Origin: Candidatus Competibacteraceae bacterium
Lineage (GTDB): Bacteria > Pseudomonadota > Gammaproteobacteria > Competibacterales > Competibacteraceae
DNA length: 64,000 bases
NCBI GenBank assembly: GCA_016712625.1
Contig: JADJQQ010000031.1
Location: 58,081-122,080 of the forward strand
Reading direction: 5' to 3'
The notes under the pieces are model-generated. The model was not told where the DNA came from and searched no databases. It saw nothing but the letters and a program-made list of their open reading frames with translations. The translations under genes were made by a program, and so were the position numbers. Positions 54,497 to 62,542 of the stretch are shown in pieces. Position 1 is the first letter of the stretch; every line of letters starts with the position of its first letter.

Positions 54497-54751
54497 TCAC
54501 CGGTACAGATAAAGATCGTGATGCAAAGAACCATCGGGCACGTCGACTTTGAAACGACCGATCAGATCGAGCAAGGGGTCGTGATCCCAGTCCGGTTCGG
54601 TTTGAACCGCATCCGTCTGCGTCAACACGTCTTCAATCGCAAAAACGATACGGTTTGCGCCATGCTGTATCAGTAGATGTCGAGGAATGCGGATCACAAG
54701 ATCACCCTGTTCATCGTATTCCATGATAGCACCTGCATTCTGGTTACCCAT
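54497..54751 (-). CDS. Probable antitoxin of the PIN gene
   Basis: Up to 84 aa. The segment MEYDEQGDLVIRIPRHLLIQ followed by HGANRIVFAIEDVL has a beta-strand pattern suggestive of a small DNA-binding or antitoxin protein. The later ATG at 54724 (behind AGGTG) is equally possible as start. The C-terminus is acidic (TEPDWDHDPLLDLIGRFKVD). Identification rests on its position before the toxin and its size. Confidence 0.5.
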   Translation of the reverse strand: MGNQNAGAIMEYDEQGDLVIRIPRHLLIQHGANRIVFAIEDVLTQTDAVQTEPDWDHDPLLDLIGRFKVDVPDGSLHHDLYLYR

Positions 54752-54887
54752 ACACGGCCTCTGCAAGTGAATTGCTTCAGATTTTTCAAGATTATACGCC
54801 GGGTAGAAGATTGCGCCAGGTAGCGCGTAGCCAGGTAGCCGGGTAGAGTGGGCACCGCCCACCTATTCTATCTTCCGACGCCCCGGA

Positions 54888-54954
54888 CATGGCGGGCCAT
54901 GCCCGCCCGACTCATTGGCAATATGATTGAAATGGCGGGTCATGCCCGCCCTAC
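54888..54954. repeat. Two REP-like palindromes beside a RAYT remnant
   Basis: Copies of the GGCGGG-CATG-CCCGCC palindrome at 54888-54909 and 54931-54954, the second ending CTACC, as in the copy at 54031. They abut the 3' end of the RAYT-like fragment. Another short palindrome GTGGGCACCGCCCAC lies at 54848-54862. Confidence 0.75.
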
Positions 54955-55214
54955 CCTGACCCACCGAAATCGGTTTCTGGGGCGGTCGCGGCGTCTCCAC
55001 CGCCCCAATTCGCCGCATACGTCCCCACCGCCACAGATCGATGGAACGTGGAATACGGCCCATCGCCCACTCGCGTGACGTGACCGTGCTTCACCGGATT
55101 CCAATGGATATCATCGACATGGCGGTTGAAATCGTTGGGGTCGCGGATTGGACGCTCCCAAAACCGCCGCTGCCCAATCGTACTTTCCCGGTGTTTTTCC
55201 TTGGACGGGTTCAT
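54951..55214 (-). pseudogene. REP-associated tyrosine transposase (RAYT) C-terminal fragment
   Basis: The frame reads IGQRRFWERPIRDPNDFNRH, VDDIHWNPVKHGHVTRVGD, YSTFHRSVAVGTYAANWGG, which is the C-terminal signature of RAYT/Y1-transposases (QRRFWEH.IRD..D...H.DYIH.NPVKHG). The N-terminal half with the HUH motif and the catalytic Tyr is absent; at most 70 further bases upstream may belong in another frame. REP palindromes at its 3' side are the expected substrates. Confidence 0.8.
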
Positions 55215-55949
55215 CCATTTCTCTCAATGGAATAACGTCCGCGCCCGTTTGGAAAATCCAACCTTGATCAATCCCCACCGCTTTGAATTAATCCCCGTCG
55301 TCTGGCGGTCATGTCCACACGCAATGGGTTTGTCGTCTATTCGGGCGAAGAATGTTGTTCGGTAGCAAACGGTGTTGAACCCATCAGCGTGCGTGTTTTG
55401 GCAGAGACGCTGACTTACGACCTGTGTATCGGGTCACTGCGGAGCTCACCGCTTAAAGTCCATTTTCTCACGTTAAACATATTACGTAACACGTATCCAG
55501 ACGGATTTTCATGGGTAAAATTCAAGATTCCCCGGATAATCTTGAATCATGAAAGTGGCCTAAATCCTCTAAAAAGCCCACTATTGAATGGGGATAATTT
55601 CTTGACAACGATAATGCACCGAGACGTTCTCCCACTCAAAGTCTTTGCTTCCGACACCTGATGGAGCAATTTCTTGGGGTACTCCTCCTACACCCCGGAA
55701 TAGGATTGTTATCGTACCAGCCCAACAAGCAGGTTTGAAGGCAAACTCGCACGTCTCGCCCATTGAGACCTACCCTGGCTAACCCACCCTACACAGCATC
55801 TGCAACTGAGTAACTTTTACCCTTTATTTATCGCTACTTTGATGTTATGAATCCTCCGTGGAGGGTTTATTGGCTTGCTCGTGGAGCCAGCTCCACTAGC
55901 AGTCGGACATCAGGGGGTGGTTTGATACCGTACCGAGCTAATACGGTAG
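55215..55949. other. Gap without supported gene
   Basis: About 735 bp. Short frames exist on both strands, including one of 116 codons from 55311, but none has a ribosome site or recognisable pattern. Codon usage is unlike the neighbouring genes and the base composition is more AT-rich toward 55500-55850. No RNA gene or repeat was noticed. Confidence 0.4.
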
Positions 55950-56485
55950 TTATTTGGGGTGGTGCGGTTTCAGCACCGGTACATCAATGAACCAGCTTTT
56001 ACCCTGCAAGGTTGGCTGCACGGCAATACCGGCCGCACCCAGTTCAGTAGCAAGCGCGCGGGCGGTGGCGGCAGGTTGCTCAACACGAACTACCGATGGC
56101 ATTCGCAGGTTCTTGATACGTGGTTGAACGGGCTCATCGTTGGGAGCGTTGCCGAGGATTCATGATGAGAGATGATCATAGGAAGAAGCGCAATGCCTAC
56201 TAGCGCCGCCAAGCCGGACAGCAGGGCCGGACGCTTCCACCAGGATTGACTTGATGTAGCGCGTTGCAGTGCAAACAAGAGTCGTTCCCGACCCTGGGTC
56301 AGCTCAGCGGCCGAGAGTTCGTGGATAGGCGAAATTGGTTGAGACAGAATCGCCTGTCGTAGCGCTTCAGCCTCCTGGCGGGTACGCGAATCTGCGTTGG
56401 GCACGGTGCGCCCAGCCAGTAGATTCAACCAATCTTCATCATCCTGCTGGGGTAGACGTAAGTCATTGTCGATCATTGTCGTCAC
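55950..56485 (-). CDS. Bitopic membrane protein, anti-sigma-like layout, frameshifted
   Basis: N-terminal cytoplasmic region (DNDLRLPQQDDEDWLNLLAG) with helices, one transmembrane helix (LLSGLAALVGIALLPMII, about residue 88-105) and a C-terminal extracytoplasmic part. The frame breaks near 56150-56165; the continuation reads NAPNDEPVQPRIKNLRMPS and VVRVEQPAATARALATELGA, ending FIDVPVLKPHHPK. The layout resembles anti-sigma factors, but no sigma gene lies beside it and no known zinc motif is seen. Function unknown. Confidence 0.5.
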
Positions 56486-56520
56486 GGTGTTGCCATAGTG
56501 GTTCAGAGAGAAGGGAGCTG

Positions 56521-56640
56521 AATGCTGGGAACCTCTAAAAAAACCCAGTCTTGGCGTGATTTTTCAACGTTATAAAAACTCAATGAAGTTGCAAACATCG
56601 AAAGATTCGAATTCGAGGTTTTTTAGAGGTTCCCAGCATT
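56521..56640. repeat. 120-bp MITE-like element with 22-bp perfect inverted repeats
   Basis: The ends are exact inverted repeats of 22 bp (beginning AATGCTGGGAACCTCTAAAA and its complement at the other side). The interior (76 bp) is AT-rich and non-coding. The size and ends are those of a miniature inverted-repeat transposable element; no transposase is present. No target duplication is certain. It lies just upstream of the membrane-protein gene. Confidence 0.7.
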
Positions 56641-56970
56641 TCAGTCAACGGATGGCTCATCACAGTTTGTCAAAATTGTTCACCTAATGATCCAACAAGA
56701 CGCCTTGAAAAGGGATTTGTCAGGTTCAATAAAAAATATTTTTGCAGCAACCTGACAATTTGCCTTGTAGTCGCTCTTAAATCTTAAGATTGATTTTCAA
56801 ATTGCAGAACCCGCAGAAATTCCCCCCAATAGACGACCTATCACGCGGCAGTGACCCGCGGGGTCTGCAACGAGTCAACCAGGTTCCATTGGGTAGTTTG
56901 ATTGCCTCTTCCACCTCCTCCAGGCGATTGGCGATGATGGCACAATATGGCCGCAAAATAGCCCCTATCC
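56641..56970. other. Non-coding gap
   Basis: About 330 bp, AT-rich at first (56680-56780), with no convincing reading frame. The word TCCACCTCCTCC-like pyrimidine stretch near 56908 is the only notable feature. Confidence 0.35.
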
Positions 56971-57053
56971 AAGCATCTGAAAGTGCTAATTCAGCCCAAG
57001 GCATCTGAAAGTGCTAACCAGCACCAAGCATCTGAAAGTGCAATTCAGCATCC
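56971..57053. repeat. Three tandem copies of a 27-28-bp repeat
   Basis: Units at 56971, 56998 and 57026 share AGCATCTGAAAGTGC (second unit GGCATCTGAAAGTGC), followed by a variable AATTCAGC or AACCAGC ending. There are no spacers, so it is not CRISPR-like. Purpose unknown. Confidence 0.65.
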
Positions 57054-57201
57054 GGGCATTTGGCCGTTGAACGCGCGTTTTTCGGGAGGTGCGAAGGTTT
57101 TGCCATGCGCGTAATCATCGCAACTATTGGACTAATTTAATAATTATCTCTCAGTTAGATAGAAGTAAGGGTCAACTCAGAAAGCGCTGGAAAATCGTAC
57201 G

Positions 57202-57405
57202 CTAAGCCGGTTGCAGCGGCCGTAGCGGCCTGAATTTACCTGCGCCGATCTTGGCGCTGCTGCGCCACAGAGGTAATCGCCGGTCAGGTTGATGTGCGCC
57301 CAGCCCAGCGGCGACAGGTACTGCAACAGGGGCATCATTAACGGCTGGCCGTGGCCGCGCAAAGCGTTCGCGGCCCGCTCCAGATAGACCGTACCGCATG
57401 TGGAA
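57202..57405 (-). pseudogene. Tn3-family transposase C-terminal remnant
   Basis: Across two frames the text reads TVYLERAANALRGHG, PLLQYLSPLGWAHINLTGDY, then GKFRPLRPL, the conserved end of Tn3-family TnpA. Only the last about 65 codons remain and the frame shifts once after GDY. No resolvase or 38-bp Tn3 ends were recognised nearby. It marks an old transposition event next to the DGR. Confidence 0.8.
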
Positions 57406-57689
57406 AAACTAGCATGTTTTGCCTATCACATATACGCTCGATTATGTGATGGTGTGAACGAAAAGCTCCCGCTGTCAAAAAAATGCCATAACCCGTCATT
57501 TTAGTCTAAGGCATTTAAAGGGTGTTTTTGGATAGAAATGTGACATTCAATACCCGTCTTTCTGTTGCAGCCTTTCCAGAAGGACGAACCCGCTCTTAGG
57601 GTACGATTTTTTTTCCGTTTTCTGAAACGACCCCAGTAAAGCACAATTCGCCCGAAGACAAGCCTAATCATGCTGGAGAACACGAAACC

Positions 57690-59442
57690 ATGACCTGGAA
57701 ACGACCGTCAACTCGCCTGAAACTCCTATTGCCCGTGGGTGCCCGCTGTCCTGCTTCATCCTGCGCTGGCGGCTGGGCGCGTGGCGCTGGGGATCGGCAA
57801 CAGCGACTACCAATTTCTGCGCAAGCTTCCCAATCCGCTGAACGACGCCCAGGCGGTGGCAGAGAAGTTGGCGGACGCTGGGATTTTCACTCATTGGCCC
57901 CTCGGAGACCGGCGGCGTGTATTACAACTTCTGAGCGAGGCGGATTTTTTAAAGGTACGTAATGAACTGGCCCGGCGGGCGGCTGGGGCGAAAATCACCT
58001 TGTTGTGTTGCCGCGGGCATGGCTTTCAGGGCACCGGACGGGCCGTATCTCCTGCCAGTGGATGCCCCAAAACCTGTTCAAGCTGAAGACTTGGAGCTGT
58101 TGACTCGCAAGTCGATCAGTCTGGAGCAGACGCTGCAGCGGTTGGATGGTAAGGGGAATTGACGATTGCGGTTTTCGATGCCTGCCGCGAGCTTGCAGAG
58201 TTGCCGCTCGGCGTTTCGGGATGCAGCGGCTTGGGTGAAACGCGGTCTGGATCGCGTTCGTAGCGTGGGGCGAACCGGATTGTGGTGTATTCGGCGGCGG
58301 CTGGGCAGTTCGCTGAGGATGGAAGCGGTGCCGTCCACAGCCTATACCGAACGGCTGCTGGCGTATCTGGCGCAACCGGATTGGGGAGGTGGCGGATATG
58401 TTCCGGCAGGTCGCTACTGAAGTGGGGCGTAACAACGGCCAGCAGCCGGAGGTGCTGATTCAGGGTGCCACCGCGCACCTGGTATCTGGCGCAGAGCGCT
58501 GTTGGCGCCGGTGGTTGCCGTACCCACGCCTTCACCGCAACCTGCCGCCCGCCCCGCTGGTGGTAGCCCCCAACTCCTGAAGTTGGGCAGATAGTCCGGG
58601 GATAAACTGAAGGATGGGAGTCGAGGGGCCTTTGCTGGTTGTGATTGGTGCTGGAAGTTTTCAGATGGGCTCTACCGGAAGGAGAATGGGCGGGACTCCC
58701 GGATGAACGCCGCCACAATGCACGATAGAGAAAGCCTTTGCGTTGGGGCGTATGAAGTGACGGTGGGGGAATTCCGGCGATTTGTGGAGGCGAGTGGGTA
58801 TCGGACGGATGCGGAGAAGAACGCTGAGGGCAAGGAAGGTTGTCGAGCGTGGAGCGCCACGGATAACACATGGGACTGGCGCGAGGGGATTAAGCTGCGG
58901 CAACCGGGGTATGGGCAGCAAGACCGGCAGCCGGTGGTGTGTTTCGTTGGAACGACGCGGTGGCGTACACGGTGTGGCTATCAGGGAACCCAGAAAAGCT
59001 ACCGCCTCTCCACGGAAGCGGAATGGGAATACGCGCGCGGAAGGGGACGACGAGTGCCCGATACTGGGGGGATGATGCGAACGAAAGCGTGCCAATACGC
59101 CAATGAAACGGATCAAACGAAAGCCCGGGAGGCCGGTCATGGGCTGAACCTTATCATCACTGTGCTGATGGCTACCGGTACCCGGCCCCGGTGGGATCGT
59201 TTAAAGGGAACGCCTGGGATGTTTACGACACGATGGGAACGTGGGAATGGACGTGTTCCAAATACAAGAAAGACTACGACGGCTCAGAGCAGAAATGCAC
59301 CACAAAGATACAGTCGGCCACCGTGCGGTAGCGGCGGCTCGTGGTTCAACATACCCGCCTGGGTGCGGTCCGCCACCGCGCCAGGGTCGAGCCGGCCGAC
59401 CGCTTCTTCAACCAGGGGTTCCATCTCGCCAGATCGTTATAA
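57690..59442 (+). pseudogene. DGR target: caspase domain plus FGE/C-type-lectin domain, many frameshifts
   Basis: Reading across frames gives one long protein (about 580 codons). It starts with a signal peptide (LKLLLPV..., HPALAAG) and a caspase (C14) domain: VALGIGNSDYQFLRKLPNPL, catalytic His in RGHGFQ (codon 58018) and Cys in FDACRE (codon 58183). A Pro-rich linker follows, then a formylglycine-enzyme-type domain: AGSFQMGS, YEVTVGEFRRFVEASGYRTD, RLSTEAEWEYA, DTMGTWEWTCSKYKKD, and GGSWFNIPAWVRSA at the end. The variable repeat forms the C-terminus. At least six frame changes occur. FGE-type C-type-lectin folds are common DGR targets. Confidence 0.75.
59315..59432 (+). repeat. DGR variable repeat (VR)
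   Basis: 118 bp matching the template repeat at 60940-61058. In the core (59342-59418) twelve template adenines are replaced: AAC to TTC three times, AAA to ATA, AGG to TGG, AAC to ACC, GAC to GCC, GAC to GTC, AAC to GAC. One other substitution (CGT to CGG) and a one-base deletion are present. It encodes the end of the FGE domain. Outside the core, at the 5' side, five further bases differ without adenine bias. The conserved 3' edge (CAGGGGTTC...CTCGCCAG) would serve as the homing boundary. Confidence 0.93.
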
Positions 59443-59517
59443 CCCTTTGCTCTTTATCCTTTACCCTTTACTCTCCCACGCGCGCAGCGGGCGATATTTT
59501 TGCAAAAGTTATCCACA

Positions 59518-59887
59518 ATGCCAGATCAAAATACGCAAGAGACCATTCCTCGCGCTTTGCAATCCTGTCACGAATTATTGGCATGGGTGATTCCGCAACT
59601 GAGATTTATTCCCGCGTGCCCGGCGGTTTTACCTTGGGCGAGCGTTAGAAAGCTGGTCTTTGCGGGTATTGGAATCGCTTGTCGAAGCCGCCTACAGCCG
59701 GGAAAGCGGCTGGCGTTGGCCTCGGCCAATCGCACCCCTGGAAGTCGCGCGCCACCTCTGGCGGTTGGCGCCACGAACTCCGTGTGATCCCGCGCTTAAT
59801 CGTTACGAACACGGGGCACGGCTGATGGATGAATTGGGTCGCCAGATCGGCGTTGTGCTACGCTCCTTTGCGGAAGCCGGCCCATGA
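59518..59887 (+). CDS. avd: DGR accessory variability determinant (Avd), frameshifted
   Basis: About 120-aa helical-bundle protein. The first frame gives ETIPRALQSCHELLAWVIPQ, then other frames give KFPRARRFTLGERLE, LRVLESLVEAAYSRE, LEVARHLWRLA and YEHGARLMDELGRQIG. This is the pattern of Avd four-helix-bundle proteins that bind the DGR reverse transcriptase. At least two frame changes are needed. The stop overlaps the RT start (ATGA), the usual order. Confidence 0.8.
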
Positions 59888-60938
59888 AGCGATTACGCAA
59901 CCTCTGGCCTCAGGTAACCGCCTTCGATAACCTGTGGCGCGCTTGGCGTCGGGCACGGCGCGGCAAGTCGCGCAGCTCCGGCGCGGTCCACTTTGAAATG
60001 AACCTGGAGGGTGAGCTGCCAGCGTTACAACGGGAATTACAGAGGGGACTTATCAGCCGGGCGCCTATCGCTGTTTACGCTCCACGAGCGCAAGCCACGG
60101 GCTGATTGCGGCAGCCCTTTTTCGTGACCGTGTCGTCCATCATGCGGTCATGAATGTCATCGAACCACCGCTGGATCAGACGTTTATTTATGATTCTACG
60201 CCTGCTCGGCAAAGGCGTCCATGTTGCTGTCAGTCGCTATCAACACTGGGCGCAACGCTACCCGTATGTGCTTAAGCTCGATATTCAGCGCTATTTTCCT
60301 TCTATTGACCACACCTGTCTCAAAGAAAAAGCTCCGGCGCGCATCGCTGATCCTGGAATACTGGATTTGATGGATCAGGTAATTGATTGCAGTCCTTTGG
60401 AGGTAGCGGGTGAATCAGCTTACCCGGTGACATCTGCTCACGCCGCTGGAGCGGCGGCGGCATTCCATCGGCAACCTGACCAGCCAATCCTTCGCCAATC
60501 TCTACCTGGATATCTCGACCACTGGCTCAAGGAACAGCGCGGCGTGACCGCCTACCTGCGCTATGTGGACGATCTCGCCCTGCTGGCTGACAGCAAAACT
60601 GAACTGCATGATCATCATCAGGCGCTGGCTGATTACCTGAGCCGCCAACGCCTGCGCTGCATCCGCGCAAAGCGCAGATTAGCCGGACGCGTGATGGCCT
60701 AAATCTATTGGGCTACATCGTTTTTCCCAACCGGCGACGCTTGCGTAACGACAACGGCCTACGCTTTCGGCGGCGATTACGCAAGTTCGCCCGCGCCTAT
60801 GCTGAAGGTCGCCTAACGCTGGCGGAGATTGATCCCAGCGTCCAAGCCTGGCTTGGCCATGCCCGCCATGCGGATACATTCGGCCTTTGTCGAAGCCTCT
60901 TCGATAGTATACCCTTTACTCGGGGAGCGAACCGATAG
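59884..60938 (+). CDS. DGR reverse transcriptase, frameshifted
   Basis: Retron/DGR-type RT of about 350 aa. N-terminal text FDNLWRAWRRARRGK, then FRDRVVHHAVMNVIEPPLD, the polymerase Asp in VLKLDIQRYFPSIDH, the DGR-specific SIGNLTSQSFANLYLD (IGxxxSQ instead of QGxxxSP), and the catalytic YVDD in LRYVDDLALLADS. GYIVFPNRRRLR and a thumb-like C-terminus follow. At least four frame changes interrupt it, near 60047, 60430-60460, 60520 and 60695. The stop is two bases before the template repeat. Confidence 0.88.
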
Positions 60939-60939
60939 A

Positions 60940-61058
60940 CGGCCACCGTGCGTGCGCGGCGGCGCCTGGAACAACAAACCCGCCAGGGTGCGTTCCGCCA
61001 ACCGCGACAGGGACGAGCCGGCCAACCGCAACAACAACCAGGGGTTCCGTCTCGCCAG
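60940..61058 (+). repeat. DGR template repeat (TR)
   Basis: 119 bp, homologous to the VR at 59315-59432. The core is rich in AAC codons: read in the target frame it gives AWNNKPARVRSANRDRDEPA followed by NRNNNQGFRLA, the Asn-rich pattern of DGR templates. It starts directly after the RT stop. It is not expected to be translated; it is copied into cDNA with adenine mutagenesis. Confidence 0.93.
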
Positions 61059-61596
61059 CCCGCCTGCTATCCAGGGTTGCGCCGTTTAGGGATGACGCAA
61101 GTGTGATCAGCAGGTGATCATGAGTTCGCTTCCAGGACTTTGGCAGGGAAGAGAGCGCCGAATAGCGTTGTCAGGGATGGTGAACCGGGAGCTGGAGAAT
61201 TGCCGAAAGCTCTCCGGTTCACTTGCCTTAGTGTCACCTCGAACTAAAGGCAGGTTCATCGTGATCGTTCTCTGGTTGCAAGGTGCAGAAGTCTGGAACC
61301 TGCCACGCTTTTCTACCCCTATCGACCCACCCCGCCCTTAAATGAGTTGGTGCGTTGATCCTTCTCCCTCAGGCGAGGGCTATGTTCGCAAATCTGGCCC
61401 CTAACACTTCGGGCACTGAAAAATATTTTTACCGGCGTCTGACAAAACTCGTTTTGAAACGTCCTGATCAGATGAGGCGAAGGGCTTTGGCCGTCTGGGA
61501 TGACTCTGTGGCATAGGCTCTGCCATTACGGGCAACCCCCGTGCATCGCACATCGCCTTGAGCGCCCTAAGTTATCCGACATTGAGGACATCACAC
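61059..61596. other. Gap after the DGR template
   Basis: About 540 bp. A 75-codon frame at 61114 has no ribosome site or recognisable family. GAGGACATC just before 61597 serves the next gene. The stretch near 61414-61450 is AT-richer, with TGAAAAATATTTTTACC, and might include a promoter for the OmpA-like gene. Confidence 0.4.
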
Positions 61597-62499
61597 ATGC
61601 GCTTTTACCTCCACTGCCCACTGTTGCTGGGTGGCCTGCTCTACTCAACTGGCACAGGCCGATTGTCAAGCCATCCACCAGCAAGCCACCGCCGCCATCG
61701 ACCCCGCTACCCTGGCGACCCTTTATGAACAGGCCAAAACCGCGCCGGATTGCAAGTCTGTTTCGCAGCCGACTCCCGGCGCTAAAGTGAAGGCGCCTAC
61801 CTTCGCAAATTCGGGCGCGGCTTCAGCAAACCCCGCCACAGATGCCTTGCCCGATGTGAATAGCGCCTGCAATACGCCCGCTTGTGGCAGGCGCTGGCGA
61901 TGCAGGGGATCTCTTACCGACACCGCCAAGACTACTACCGCGCCGCGATGGATTATCAGGAGGCGCTGGAGGTGATCGCAGATCGGGAAGCCACCCCAGA
62001 AGCTCCAGCGTCACCGCTGATTGGCCAGATCTTCAAAAAAGCCGAACGCAGCCGCTTATTAGCGGATCGTTACCCGCCGACTCCGCTCAATCGTTCCACC
62101 GGCGAGGCGGGCGGTCCGGCCGCGATCGGCGGCTTCGCGGCTTCATCCCCGGAACAGCCCTGCCCCATTACCTTCAACACCGATCTCTACCGGAATTCGA
62201 CAGTAAGGGGCCAGGACGCTGCCGCTGGTTTAGCGGAGGTTCTGGGCCGCCAGCACCTGCAACAAATTCGTTTTGATCGGCCATACCGACCCCCCGGGGC
62301 GAAGAGGCTTATAACCTGGAGCTGTCCCGCCGTTCGGGCCGAGGCGGTTAAACGTTTCCTGCTGGCCAAAGGCTACACCGGCGCGATTCAGACCGAAGGG
62401 CGCGGCGAGCGCGAGCCACTGGCGCTGGATGATCCCGGCCAATACACCGAAGATCAGCGCAATCAGTTACATCGGCGCGTTGAACTGAAACGCCAATAA
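61597..62499 (+). pseudogene. OmpA-like C-terminal domain protein with TPR-like region, frameshifted
   Basis: The start (MRFYLHCPLLLGGLLY) is a signal peptide behind GAGGA. Another frame continues LAQADCQAIHQQATAAIDPA, a helical region, then QALAMQGISYRHRQDYYRAA with a TPR-like pattern. The C-terminal part is OmpA-like: ITFNTDLYRNSTVRGQDAAA, an IGHTDP segment visible only in a different frame, and RAEAVKRFLLAKGYTGAI, ending RNQLHRRVELKRQ. At least four frame changes. It would be a periplasmic or outer-membrane peptidoglycan-binding protein. Confidence 0.7.
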
Positions 62500-62542
62500 G
62501 CGCGCTTGCCTGCCCCTGTACGAGCAACTGGAGAGTCTTATC

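Noticed and set aside
55311..55661. 116-codon + strand frame
   Set aside because: No ribosome site, no recognisable family, unusual composition and surrounded by decayed DNA.
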